NCBI GenBank assembly: GCA_040757715.1
Contig: JBFLWS010000003.1
Coordinates: 190,307 to 254,306, forward strand
Direction of reading: 5' to 3'
Source: CAIMFV01 sp040757715
Lineage (GTDB): Bacteria > Pseudomonadota > Alphaproteobacteria > Caulobacterales > Caulobacteraceae
Length of the DNA stretch: 64,000 nucleotides
The notes beneath the pieces are model-generated. The model did no database searches, was not told where the DNA came from, and saw nothing but the letters and a program-made list of their open reading frames with translations. The position numbers and the translations under genes were made by a program. Positions 17,062 to 25,357 of the stretch are shown piece by piece. Positions within the stretch are counted from its first letter, which is position 1, and each line of letters starts with the position of its first letter.

Positions 17062-17976
17062 TCAGCTCGCCAGGCGCGCCGACGACGCATCGTCGGTCGC
17101 GACATCCACTGACAGCGCTTCGCCCAGCGCCGCCAGCAGGCGATGCGGCGCGATGGGCTTCTCCACCACGGCGCACATGCCGGCCGCGAGATAGGTCTGC
17201 ACCTCGGCGTGGTCGTTGTTGGCGGTGAGGGCGAGGATCGGGGTCTTGGCGCCGGGCGCTTGGCGGTCGTGGATGGCGCGCGTGGCGGCCACCCCGTCCA
17301 TGCGCGGCATGCGGATGTCCATGAGGATGATGTCAAAGTGGGCGCGGTCGACCGCCTCCACCGCCTCCACGCCGTCGCTCGCCATCTCCACCACGAAGCC
17401 GAAGCTTTCGCACAGCGCCTTGGCTACGGCGAGGTTGGTGGCGTTGTCGTCCACCACCAGCACCCGCGGCGCGGAGTCCGACGCTTCCGGCGCGCTGGGC
17501 GCCTGCGTCTCCGGCCGGTGGATCGCCGCGGTGAGGGCGACGCGGCTGGTGGCGCCTCGGCCCGCATTGACCTCGCGCCCATAGCGCGCGCCGAGCGAAG
17601 CGCACTGGTCCTTCAGGCGCGCCTCGACCACGCTGGCCTCGAAGTCCGGCGCCGTCACGCGGGCGCCCATGTCGCGCACGCCGATCTCCACCTCGACCTC
17701 AGCCGGGGTCGGGCGTGCGGCGATCACCAGCTCCACCACGCCCTCCGGCGTCACGGCGATGGCGCGACGGACGAGCTCGCTCATGAGGGCGGCGAGGGCC
17801 TCGCCGTCGAAGTCTAAGGCAAGGTCGGCGGGACCGCTGTAGGAGCCGATCAGATGCAGTCCGGCGCGCTCGGCTTCCGGCGCGAGGGCGGCTTCCAGCG
17901 CATCCAGCATGGCGTCGAGGCGCGCTGGTTGATGGCCGGATGGAACAGGTTCTGCCGCAGGCCCAAGGGAATCCAT
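17062..17976 (-). CDS. Receiver-domain protein with degenerate histidine-kinase ATPase-like N-terminus
   Basis: About 304 residues from the ATG at 17976; a longer frame would overlap cutA. The N-terminal ~155 residues look like the end of a histidine kinase (MSELVRRAIAVTPEGVVELVI), but I see no phospho-acceptor His box and no clear N/G1/G2 boxes. A canonical receiver domain follows (RVLVVDDNATN, phospho-acceptor Asp220 in LMDIRMPRMDG, then ALTAN and the final EKPI). It may be a phosphate sink or a kinase remnant that still receives phosphate. Partner unknown. Confidence 0.75.
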   Translation of the reverse strand: MDSLGPAAEPVPSGHQPARLDAMLDALEAALAPEAERAGLHLIGSYSGPADLALDFDGEALAALMSELVRRAIAVTPEGVVELVIAARPTPAEVEVEIGVRDMGARVTAPDFEASVVEARLKDQCASLGARYGREVNAGRGATSRVALTAAIHRPETQAPSAPEASDSAPRVLVVDDNATNLAVAKALCESFGFVVEMASDGVEAVEAVDRAHFDIILMDIRMPRMDGVAATRAIHDRQAPGAKTPILALTANNDHAEVQTYLAAGMCAVVEKPIAPHRLLAALGEALSVDVATDDASSARLAS

Positions 17977-18026
17977 GCCCGCAAAAATAAAGGAAAAAAC
18001 TCTCTCGATGGTTAAGCGGCCACGCT

Positions 18027-18395
18027 CTAGGCGAAGGACTTTGGTCCCGTCTCCTGCCGCAGCCAAGCCAGATAAGCGGGGTCCGAATGCGGCTCATCAA
18101 GTTGAAGCGCGATTAGGCAGGGCGTCTCATAGGGATGAAGCTCAAGAATCAGCGTCCGCAAATCTTCGACTGATCCGGCGGTGGTCTTGAAGATCGCCCC
18201 ATGCTCTTCGGCGCGCTCCACCTGGCCCTCCCAGCGGTAGATGGACTGGATCGGACCGAGGAGGTTCACGCAAGCGGCGAGGCGCGCCTCCACCGCCCGC
18301 TGGGCGCAGGCCTCGGCGCTCTCCCGGCTCGGCCAGGTGGTGTAGATGAACAGGATTTGATCATCGGCGGCCATGGCGGGCGTGTCGCTGGGCAT
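18027..18395 (-). CDS. cutA: CutA-family divalent cation tolerance protein
   Basis: 122 residues. The family features are visible: TTWPSRESAEACAQRAVEARLAAC (in two parts, TTWPSRESAEAC then RAVEARLAAC), NLLGPIQSIYRWEGQV, and the HPYETPCLIAL segment near residue 90. CutA forms a PII-like trimer and binds metal ions; its cellular role is still uncertain. It is followed on the same strand by the receiver-domain gene. It is divergent from queC with a 51-base gap. Confidence 0.9.
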   Translation of the reverse strand: MPSDTPAMAADDQILFIYTTWPSRESAEACAQRAVEARLAACVNLLGPIQSIYRWEGQVERAEEHGAIFKTTAGSVEDLRTLILELHPYETPCLIALQLDEPHSDPAYLAWLRQETGPKSFA

Positions 18396-18446
18396 AGGCG
18401 GCTCTCTGGCGTTTCGTCATCGGGCGGAAGGCATTATGTGTGCGCC

Positions 18447-19175
18447 ATGCCCGACCTGTCTTTGCAAAAGCCCGCCGACGCCGCCCTTGTGATGTTCTCG
18501 GGCGGCCAGGATTCCACCACCTGCCTCGCCTGGGCGCTGGAGCGCTATCCGCGGGTGGAGACGGTGGGTTTCGACTACGGCCAGCGCCACGCCATCGAGC
18601 TCGATCAGCGGCTGAAGGTGCGCACGGCCATGGAAACGGCGTTTCCGCAGTGGAGCGCCAGGCTCGGCCCCGACCATGTGCTCGACCTGCACGGCTTCGG
18701 CCAGGTGGCGGCCTCGGCCCTCACCGCCGATCGGGCCATCGAGATGACTGATCGCGGCCTGCCCTCCACCTTCGTGCCTGGGCGAAACCTCGCCTTCCTC
18801 GTCTATGCGGCGGCCCTGGGCGACCGGCGCGGCATCGACATCCTCATCGGCGGCATGGGGGAGGCGGACTATTCCGGTTATCCCGACTGCCGCGACAGCA
18901 CGCTGAAGGTGCAGGAACAGGCGTTGCGGCTGGGGATTGAGCGCCCTTACGAGATTCTCAGCCCGCTGATGCATCTGTCCAAGGCCGGCATCTGGGCCCT
19001 GTCGCATGAGCTGGGCGGCGATGAGCTCGTGGACATCATCGTGCGCGAGAGCCACACCTGCTATCTCGGCGACCGCGAGCATGAGCACCCTTGGGGCTTT
19101 GGCTGCGGGACCTGCCCGGCCTGCGAGCTGCGGGCCAAGGGCTGGGACGCCTGGCGCGGCGAGGTCGCCGCGTGA
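18447..19175 (+). CDS. queC: QueC, 7-cyano-7-deazaguanine synthase
   Basis: 242 residues. The PP-loop ATP site VMFSGGQDSTTCLAW is near residues 14-28. The C-terminal zinc ligands are CYLGD ... GCGTCPAC (Cys-x-x-Cys-x-x-Cys pattern). QueC turns 7-carboxy-7-deazaguanine plus ammonia and ATP into preQ0. I chose the ATG at 18447 (MPDLSLQK); the frame is open upstream into the cutA promoter area. The stop overlaps the queE start (GTGA). Confidence 0.95.
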   Translation: MPDLSLQKPADAALVMFSGGQDSTTCLAWALERYPRVETVGFDYGQRHAIELDQRLKVRTAMETAFPQWSARLGPDHVLDLHGFGQVAASALTADRAIEMTDRGLPSTFVPGRNLAFLVYAAALGDRRGIDILIGGMGEADYSGYPDCRDSTLKVQEQALRLGIERPYEILSPLMHLSKAGIWALSHELGGDELVDIIVRESHTCYLGDREHEHPWGFGCGTCPACELRAKGWDAWRGEVAA

Positions 19176-19807
19176 GTTACGCCGTCAAGGAAATCTTCCT
19201 CACCCTGCAGGGCGAGGGCGGCCAGGCCGGGCGCGCCGCCGTGTTCTGCCGATTTGCGGGCTGCAATCTGTGGTCCGGGCGGGAGGCGGATCGGGCGGGC
19301 GCGGTCTGCACCTTCTGCGACACGGACTTCGTCGGCATGGACGGGGAGGGCGGCGGGCGCTTCGATACGGCGCAAGCCTTGGCCGACGCCATCGCGGCGA
19401 AGTGGCGCGGCGAGACTGGCCAACCCGCCCTGGTGGTCTGCACCGGGGGCGAGCCGCTGCTGCAATTGGACGAGGCGCTGATCGCGGCTTTGCACGCCCG
19501 CGGCTTTGAGGTGGCGGTGGAGACCAACGGGACCCTCGCCGCGCCGCCAGGCCTCGACTGGATCTGCGTCAGTCCTAAGGCCGACGCGCCGCTGGCCCAA
19601 ACCTCGGGTCAGGAGCTGAAGCTGGTCTATCCGCAGGCGGGCGTCGATCCTGCGCGCTTCGAACACCTGACCTTCGAGCGGTTTTTGATCCAGCCCATGG
19701 ATGGGCCCGAGCGGGCGGCCAATACAGCCGCCGCCATCGCCTATTGCCTCGCCCATCCGCGCTGGCGTCTGAGCGTGCAGACGCACAAATACATTGGCAT
19801 CCCTTGA
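19172..19807 (+). CDS. queE: QueE, 7-carboxy-7-deazaguanine synthase (radical SAM)
   Basis: 211 residues from a GTG at 19172 that overlaps the queC stop. The cluster-binding cysteines are Cys31, Cys46 and Cys49, a C-x14-C-x2-C motif. This is the variant radical SAM motif known for QueE from Burkholderia, so the long insertion is normal. CTGGEP follows as the SAM-binding GGE motif. QueE converts 6-carboxytetrahydropterin to 7-carboxy-7-deazaguanine, the substrate of QueC. Middle gene of queC-queE-queD. Confidence 0.94.
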   Translation: MSYAVKEIFLTLQGEGGQAGRAAVFCRFAGCNLWSGREADRAGAVCTFCDTDFVGMDGEGGGRFDTAQALADAIAAKWRGETGQPALVVCTGGEPLLQLDEALIAALHARGFEVAVETNGTLAAPPGLDWICVSPKADAPLAQTSGQELKLVYPQAGVDPARFEHLTFERFLIQPMDGPERAANTAAAIAYCLAHPRWRLSVQTHKYIGIP

Positions 19808-19846
19808 GGGCGGGGATATAGGGCGCCGCCGAAACCGAGCACCGTC

Positions 19847-20215
19847 ATGTCCCAGCCCAGCTTCGAAATCACCAAGACCGCCACCTTCGACGCCGCCCAC
19901 TTCCTGCCCAACGGGTCGCGCAGCCAGTATCGCCGCATGCACGGCCATTCGTTCCAGGTGGAGGCCAGCGTGCGCGGCGCCCCCGACGCCGAGGTGGGCT
20001 GGGTGGCCGACCTCGCCTCGCTGGAGGAGTCGCTGAAGGCGGTGGCCGCCGAGCTCGACCACGGCTTCCTCAACGAGATGCCGGGGCTGGAGAGCCCGAC
20101 CCTGGAGAACCTGTGCGTCTATTTCGCCGAGCGGCTGAAGACCACCTTCCCCGGCCTGTCGCGGGTGGTGGTGGCCCGCCCCACCATCGGCGAGCGCTGC
20201 ACCTATTCGCTCTGA
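19847..20215 (+). CDS. queD: QueD-like 6-carboxytetrahydropterin synthase, unusual active site
   Basis: 122 residues. The zinc-binding histidines are present: FDAAHF (His18) and MHGHSF (His32 and His34). The operon position after queC-queE argues for the QueD role, making 6-carboxytetrahydropterin from dihydroneopterin triphosphate. However, where classical QueD has Cys in C-x3-HGH, this protein reads Q-Y-R-R-M-H-G-H, with Tyr28 at the Cys position. The C-terminal RPTIGERCTY also differs from the E. coli K-E-T region. It may be a lineage variant or have altered chemistry. Its 3' end overlaps the convergent GNAT gene by 13 bases. Confidence 0.85.
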   Translation: MSQPSFEITKTATFDAAHFLPNGSRSQYRRMHGHSFQVEASVRGAPDAEVGWVADLASLEESLKAVAAELDHGFLNEMPGLESPTLENLCVYFAERLKTTFPGLSRVVVARPTIGERCTYSL

Positions 20216-20577
20216 AATTTAGCCAGCGGCTTTTCAAAGAAGTAGTCGGCGTAGGGGTCGTCGTTGAAGCGGCTGATCTCGCACCAGCCGAGCTTGCGGT
20301 ACATGGCCACGGCTTCCGGCAAGGCGCGGTTGGTGTCGAGGCGCAAGAGTTCGACGCCTAAGTCTCTCGCCACACCCTCGACCTCGGTCATGAGCCGCGT
20401 GGCGAGGCCCTGACCCCGGGCCTCTGGCGCGATCCACAGGCGCTTGACTTCCGCAACGTTTCCGCCAGAGCCTTTCAAGCCGACGCAGGCCATCGGCTGT
20501 TCGTCGCGAAACGCCACCAGGAAGACGCCGTTGGGGCGTTGCATCGCCGCCCGATCCGGGTCGCGCGACCGCTGCAC
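20203..20577 (-). CDS. GNAT-family N-acetyltransferase (start uncertain)
   Basis: 124 residues from a GTG at 20577. Motif A is RLWIAPEARGQGLATRLM, followed by LLRLDTNRALPEAVAMYRKLGW, which is clearly GNAT. The same frame stays open upstream and encodes a plausible missing first strand and helix (RLVDIREVDPAGEVARG, then CLAAYYAELDARF) back to the clpA stop. No ATG, GTG or TTG serves it; a CTG at 20679 would give about 158 residues. The real start is therefore probably upstream, just after clpA, and translation may be coupled to clpA. Confidence 0.75.
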   Translation of the reverse strand: MQRSRDPDRAAMQRPNGVFLVAFRDEQPMACVGLKGSGGNVAEVKRLWIAPEARGQGLATRLMTEVEGVARDLGVELLRLDTNRALPEAVAMYRKLGWCEISRFNDDPYADYFFEKPLAKFQSE

Positions 20578-20689
20578 CTGGAAGCCGCCCTCGAAGCGGG
20601 CGTCGAGCTCGGCGTAGTAGGCGGCGAGGCAGCCGCGCGCGACCTCGCCCGCCGGATCGACTTCGCGGATGTCGACCAGGCGCGTCGAC

Positions 20690-23020
20690 CTATTCGGCCA
20701 AGGCCGGGGCCGCCGAATCCTCGTCGCTGGACTTGGCCGGCGGGGCGGCGGTGTCGTCCTCGATGTCGAACACCAGCTTGCCGTCCTTCAGCCCCACCAC
20801 CACGTGGCCGCCGCGCACCAGGCGTCCGAACAGGATCTCGTCGGCCAGGGGCTTCTTGATGTGCTCCTGGATCACCCGGGCCAGGGGCCGCGCGCCATAG
20901 AGCTCGTCATAGCCGTTCTTGGCCAGCCAGTCGGCGGCGTCCTCGGTGAGCTCAAGGGTCACATGGCGGTCGGCGAGCTGGGCCTCCAGCTCCATGACGA
21001 ACTTCTGCACCACGTTGCGGATGATCTCCGGGGTCAGGGCGCGGAAGCCCACCACGGCGTCGAGGCGATTGCGGAATTCCGGCGTGAACAGGCGCTGGAT
21101 GGCCTGACTGTCCTCGTCGGTGACCCGGCCGCGACCGAAGCCGATGCCCGGACGGTTGTTGTCCGCCGCCCCGGCGTTGGTGGTCATGATCAGCACCACG
21201 TTGCGGAAATCCACCTTCTTGCCGTTGGAGTCCGTCAGCGTGCCGTGGTCCATGACCTGCAACAGGATGTTGTAGACGTCCTGGTGCGCCTTCTCGATCT
21301 CGTCGAGCAGCACCACAGCGTGCTTGTGCTGGTCCACCGCGTCGGTGAGCTGGCCGCCCTGGTCGTGGCCCACATAGCCCGGAGGGGCGCCGATGAGCCG
21401 GCTCACCGTGTGGCGCTCCATGTATTCGCTCATGTCGAAGCGCAGCAGCTCGATGCCCAAGGTGGAGGCGAGCTGGCGCGCCACCTCGGTCTTGCCGACG
21501 CCGGTTGGGCCGGAGAACAGGTAGCAGCCGATGGGCTTGTGCTGGTCGCGCAGGCCCGCCCGGCTCATCTTCATGGCCGCCGACAGCTGGTGAATGGCCT
21601 CGTCCTGGCCATAGACCGCGCGCTTCAGGTCGGTCTCCAGATTGCGCAGGGCCTCGGTGTCGGACTTGGACACCGACTTGGCCGGGATGCGGGCCATCTT
21701 GGCCACCACGGCCTCGATCTCCTTCACCCCGAGGGTCTTCTTGCGCTTGGCCTCGGGCAGCAGCATTTGCGAGGCGCCGGCCTCGTCGATGATGTCGATG
21801 GCCTTGTCCGGCAGCTTGCGGTCGGTGATGTACTTGGCCGACAGCTCCACCGCCGCCTTCACCGCGTCATTGGTGTAGCGCAGCTTGTGGAAGTCCTCGT
21901 AATAGGTCTTCAGCCCGCGCAGAATCTTGATGGCGTCGTCCATGGACGGTTCGTGCACATCGATCTTCTGGAACCGGCGCACCAGGGCCCGATCCTTTTC
22001 GAAGTGCTGGCGGAACTCCTTGTAGGTGGTGGAGCCCATGCACTTCAGCGTGCCCGACGCCAGGGCCGGCTTTAAGAGGTTGGATGCGTCCATGGCCCCG
22101 CCCGAGGTGGCGCCCGCGCCGATCACGGTGTGGATCTCGTCGATAAAGAGGATCGCGTTAGGGTGGGCTTCCAGCTCCTTCACCACCTGCTTCACCCGCT
22201 CCTCAAAGTCGCCCCGATAGCGGGTGCCAGCCAGGAGCGCGCCCATGTCGAGGCCGAAGATGGTCGCGCCGGCCAGCACCTCTGGCACCTCGCCATTGAC
22301 GATCTTGCGGGCGAGGCCCTCGGCGATGGCGGTCTTGCCCACGCCTGGGTCGCCCACCAGCAGCGGATTGTTCTTGGTGCGACGGCAGAGGATCTGAATG
22401 CAGCGCTCCACCTCGGCGGCGCGGCCGATCAGCGGGTCCACCTTGCCGGCGCGGGCCTTCTCATTGAGGTTGACGCAATAGGCGTCCAGGGCCTCGCCGC
22501 CCGACTTGGCGGCGGGCTGAGCGCGCTCCTCCGGATCGGCTTCCGAAGCGCCCTTCACGGCGCGGGACTCCGAGGCTCCCGGCTTCTTGGCGATGCCGTG
22601 GGCGATGAAGTTCACCGCGTCGTAGCGGGTCATGTCCTGCTCTTGCAGGAAGAAGGCGGCATGGCTTTCGCGCTCGGAGAACACGGCCACCAGCACATTG
22701 GCGCCGCTCACCTCGTCGCGACCCGAGGACTGCACGTGGATCACCGCGCGCTGAATCACCCGCTGGAAGCCGGCGGTAGGCTTGGCGTCCTCGCCGTCCT
22801 CCACCACCAGGGACTTCAGCTCATTGTCCACATAGTTGAGCACCGAGCGCTTCAGCGCCGCCAGGTCGACATTGCAGGCGCGCATCACCGAGGCGGCGTC
22901 CTGGTCGTCGGTGAGGGCTAACAGCAGGTGCTCCAGGGTGGCGTATTCGTGCTTGCGCTGGTTCGCATAGCCCACTGCCCGGTTGAGGGTCTCTTCCAGA
23001 TTGCGCGAAAAGGACGGCAC
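20690..23020 (-). CDS. clpA: ClpA, ATP-dependent Clp protease ATP-binding subunit
   Basis: 776 residues. It has the N-terminal Clp repeat domain (about 1-145) and two AAA+ modules, with Walker A motifs GDPGVGKTA and GPTGVGKTE and the Walker B segment LFIDEIHT. The C-terminal module has VVLLDEIEKAH. ClpA unfolds substrates for ClpP and receives N-degron substrates from ClpS. It directly follows clpS with a 9-base gap, the standard arrangement. The last ~30 residues are acidic and Ala-rich. Confidence 0.97.
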   Translation of the reverse strand: MPSFSRNLEETLNRAVGYANQRKHEYATLEHLLLALTDDQDAASVMRACNVDLAALKRSVLNYVDNELKSLVVEDGEDAKPTAGFQRVIQRAVIHVQSSGRDEVSGANVLVAVFSERESHAAFFLQEQDMTRYDAVNFIAHGIAKKPGASESRAVKGASEADPEERAQPAAKSGGEALDAYCVNLNEKARAGKVDPLIGRAAEVERCIQILCRRTKNNPLLVGDPGVGKTAIAEGLARKIVNGEVPEVLAGATIFGLDMGALLAGTRYRGDFEERVKQVVKELEAHPNAILFIDEIHTVIGAGATSGGAMDASNLLKPALASGTLKCMGSTTYKEFRQHFEKDRALVRRFQKIDVHEPSMDDAIKILRGLKTYYEDFHKLRYTNDAVKAAVELSAKYITDRKLPDKAIDIIDEAGASQMLLPEAKRKKTLGVKEIEAVVAKMARIPAKSVSKSDTEALRNLETDLKRAVYGQDEAIHQLSAAMKMSRAGLRDQHKPIGCYLFSGPTGVGKTEVARQLASTLGIELLRFDMSEYMERHTVSRLIGAPPGYVGHDQGGQLTDAVDQHKHAVVLLDEIEKAHQDVYNILLQVMDHGTLTDSNGKKVDFRNVVLIMTTNAGAADNNRPGIGFGRGRVTDEDSQAIQRLFTPEFRNRLDAVVGFRALTPEIIRNVVQKFVMELEAQLADRHVTLELTEDAADWLAKNGYDELYGARPLARVIQEHIKKPLADEILFGRLVRGGHVVVGLKDGKLVFDIEDDTAAPPAKSSDEDSAAPALAE

Positions 23021-23029
23021 GGCGACCTC

Positions 23030-23359
23030 TCAATCTTTTTCCATAGTGCACTGCAAGGGATGCTGGTGCCGGCGGGCGAGGTCGGTCACTTGCGCGACCT
23101 TGGTTTCAGCAACCTCGTAAGTAAAAACTCCGCAAACACCTACCCCATGCTGATGCACGTGCAGCATGATACGCGTGGCGTCCTCGCGCGACTTGTTGAA
23201 ATGGCGCTCAAGAACGTAAACAACGAACTCCATTGGCGTATAGTCGTCGTTCAACAGCAGGACACGGTAGAGCGATGGCCGCTGGGTCTTGGTCTTGACC
23301 TCAGTGACGACCCCCGTTCCGATTCCGGTTCCTTGATCACCTTGCTTCCGCTCGGTCAT
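23030..23359 (-). CDS. clpS: ClpS, ClpA adaptor
   Basis: 109 residues from the ATG at 23359 (MTERKQGDQGTG). The core is YRVLLLNDDYTPMEFVV, followed by MLHVHQHGVGVCGVF, which includes the ClpS residues that bind N-terminal hydrophobic residues and the ClpA N-domain. The longer in-frame extension to 23614 is rejected because it runs through the dispersed repeat and has no ClpS similarity. It works with the adjacent ClpA in the N-end rule pathway. Confidence 0.96.
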   Translation of the reverse strand: MTERKQGDQGTGIGTGVVTEVKTKTQRPSLYRVLLLNDDYTPMEFVVYVLERHFNKSREDATRIMLHVHQHGVGVCGVFTYEVAETKVAQVTDLARRHQHPLQCTMEKD

Positions 23360-23540
23360 CAACGCTGTCTCCAACCCGACGCAGCCAATACGCGCCGGCT
23401 GATTAGATATGGCAGCGGAACCTTTTTGGAAGCCCTCTTGAGGCCGAGGTCCCGCGACCTTTGGCGCATTCAGCTTAACCCGCGCCCATTTCCACAAGAT
23501 GAAGCCCAAGCGTTGGGCGCCGTTCATCTCGCGGACCCGA

Positions 23541-23563
23541 GGAAAAGTGGGAACCGGTTTTCC
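23541..23563. repeat. Dispersed inverted-repeat element, copy 2
   Basis: Reverse-orientation copy of the element at 15691-15715; 21 bases (23542-23562) are identical and the outer bases differ. It begins GGAAAAG and ends TTTTCC, so a six-base stem can form. It lies in the 236-base gap between the stop of the DUF2332 gene and the clpS start, where I see nothing else coding. Confidence 0.7.
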
Positions 23564-23595
23564 GCCCGCGGGTCGGTGAAAATAAATTTTGACGG

Positions 23596-24669
23596 CTATG
23601 TGGCCGTCAGCCACGCCACCTGGTTTCCGTGCGGGTGGACTTGTCCCAAGAGCACATCCACCTCGCCGGGCCAGAGACGCAGGCGCACGTCCATCTTTGG
23701 TGAGAGGGCGTCGATGGGCGGCTCGAAGGTCAGCCAGGCCAGGGGCGAGTCGGCCGTGGCCTGGGCGCCCAAGGCCTGCATGTGCGCCTCGATGCGCGCG
23801 CGGGTGGGGGCGGCGATATATTGCCAGACCACGGAATGGAGGAGGACGGTGGTCGCGCCGGGGGTGAGCAGAACCGCGTTCTCCACCCAGTCGCCGGCGT
23901 CGGCCTTCTCCACCAGGATCTGATTGGCGCGGGCCTCAAGGATGGCGGCGCGCAGGCGCTCGGCCCGCTCCACCTGGTCGGCCCAGACAAAGGCTTCGAG
24001 GCGCAGGGCGCCTTCGTCGGTGGCGATGTCCACCGGCGCCTGGTCCACCGCCCGGCGGCTGACGACCTTCAGAGGCGCCTCAATCTTGGGCGCCGGGCCG
24101 CTCCAGTCCACGGGCACGTGCACCCGCGCGGCGGGGTCGCCCCACGTCGCCACGTCGCCGAAGCGATAGTGGAAGCGGTCGAGGCTCTGCAAAAGCCCGG
24201 CGCTGGCCCCGATTTCGCGCAAGGCCAGCGGCAGGCCGTTGCGGGCGGCGATGTCCAGGAGCCCGGCCGTGAGCCCGCCCGAGCGCCGCACCTCATTGGT
24301 CTGGGGCGGGGACTGCACGAAGCGGGCGATAGCGTCGAACTGCCGGCGGCCGACTTCAGGCACGAGGGCGACGGCGGCCTCCACGTCAGCGTTGGGGGGG
24401 TAGACCGCCGCCAGGGCCGGCTCAACGCCGGTGAGCACCAGGTGGTGCAGGGCGCCCAGGAAGCGCACGGCCACGGCGTGGTTGATGAGCTCCTGCACGT
24501 TCTCCCCGCGCCAGGGGACGGCGAGCTCGGCGAACACGCCGCCCTTGGCGATGTCGTCCCGCATGGCCGCGACCACCGCCGAGGACAGGGGCGAGCCGAA
24601 ATAGCCGCAGGCCTTCACCTGGATGAGAAAGGCGTCGAGGAGGTTCTGGGTGTCGGGATCGGGGGTCAT
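23596..24669 (-). CDS. DUF2332 family protein
   Basis: 357 residues. An internal GASAGLLQSLDRFHYRFG segment (near residue 155) and the HSVVWQYI segment are typical of DUF2332, an alpha/beta protein family common in alphaproteobacteria and actinobacteria. No signal peptide or membrane helix is seen. The GASAGL motif is reminiscent of a nucleotide- or SAM-binding loop, but I know of no proven function. ATG at 24669 directly precedes TPDPDTQNLLDAF. Confidence 0.8.
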   Translation of the reverse strand: MTPDPDTQNLLDAFLIQVKACGYFGSPLSSAVVAAMRDDIAKGGVFAELAVPWRGENVQELINHAVAVRFLGALHHLVLTGVEPALAAVYPPNADVEAAVALVPEVGRRQFDAIARFVQSPPQTNEVRRSGGLTAGLLDIAARNGLPLALREIGASAGLLQSLDRFHYRFGDVATWGDPAARVHVPVDWSGPAPKIEAPLKVVSRRAVDQAPVDIATDEGALRLEAFVWADQVERAERLRAAILEARANQILVEKADAGDWVENAVLLTPGATTVLLHSVVWQYIAAPTRARIEAHMQALGAQATADSPLAWLTFEPPIDALSPKMDVRLRLWPGEVDVLLGQVHPHGNQVAWLTAT

Positions 24670-24798
24670 GGAGGGGAGGCTAATCCCCAGCGCCCTGCTC
24701 GGAAAGATTGAGAATGATCGTCAATGTGGGAGGGCGAGGCAGCCATTGCCGACGCGATGAAGTTGCGGCTAAGTTGAGTGGAGTGGCGGGGGAAGTGC

Positions 24799-25215
24799 AT
24801 GGCCGGTCGGTTGATTTGCAAGACGGCGGCGAATGCGCGAATCCGGGGCGTGCATCTTCGGTCGTGGGCGTCTTGGCTTTTGGCATGGCAGACGCTGGGC
24901 GCCGGGAACGTCGGCCTTCGTGCGCTGGACAAACGCCAGGGCGGGCTTTGGGTCGGCGGCGAGCTTTCCGTTTACGACAGCGGCGTGAGGTTTGAGCCGA
25001 ACAGCTTCAATCGCGCGGTCCAGGAAGGTGAGTTCGCGTTTGAACATGCGTGGGCCGAGGTGCTGGCCATCAAGGTTCGCTTCGGCATCCTGACCCGGAT
25101 CATCGAGCTGACTCACGCTCATGGGGTGCAAGCGTTTCGCTGCTTCGGGGCCAAGCGTGTCGCGGCCCAGATGACCGAGGCCTGGAAGGCCGGCGGCGGG
25201 TTGGCGCAGAGCTAG
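24799..25215 (+). CDS. GRAM/PH-like domain protein, hypothetical
   Basis: 138 residues from the ATG at 24799, which has GGGGGAAG five bases upstream (a GTG seven codons earlier is possible). The part from about residue 50 (GGELSVYDSGVRFEP, then IKVRFGILTRIIEL and GVQAFRCFGAKRVAAQM) has the strand pattern of a bacterial PH/GRAM-like domain. The first ~45 residues do not look conserved, and the true start could be further in. Likely cytoplasmic; function unknown. Confidence 0.55.
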   Translation: MAGRLICKTAANARIRGVHLRSWASWLLAWQTLGAGNVGLRALDKRQGGLWVGGELSVYDSGVRFEPNSFNRAVQEGEFAFEHAWAEVLAIKVRFGILTRIIELTHAHGVQAFRCFGAKRVAAQMTEAWKAGGGLAQS

Positions 25216-25227
25216 CCCAATATTCCG

Positions 25228-25315
25228 CTCATCCCGGCGAACGCCGGGACCTAGGGATTTCCAGCCCGGCGCTCCCTGGACAGGACTAGGTCCCTGCTTT
25301 CCGCAGGGATTTTAC
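25228..25315. repeat. Composite palindromic intergenic repeat
   Basis: There are three nested inverted repeats. TCCCGGCG / CGCCGGGA lies at 25232-25249 with a 2-base loop. TCCCTGC / GCAGGGA lies at 25291-25309 with a 5-base loop. An outer pair, GGGACCTAG (25246-25254) and CTAGGTCCC (25286-25294), encloses the middle. The arrangement resembles the palindromic elements (phrases like CCGGCGAACGCCGGGACC) dispersed between genes in Caulobacteraceae. It separates the GRAM-like gene from the convergent orphan gene. Confidence 0.7.
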
Positions 25316-25357
25316 GGGGGAGGGGCGGGCGCTGACGAACAACGCCGGCCGGAACGG

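Noticed and set aside
23360..23614. 85-codon N-terminal extension of clpS
   Set aside because: The extension passes through the dispersed inverted repeat and does not resemble ClpS, whose normal start is the ATG at 23359.
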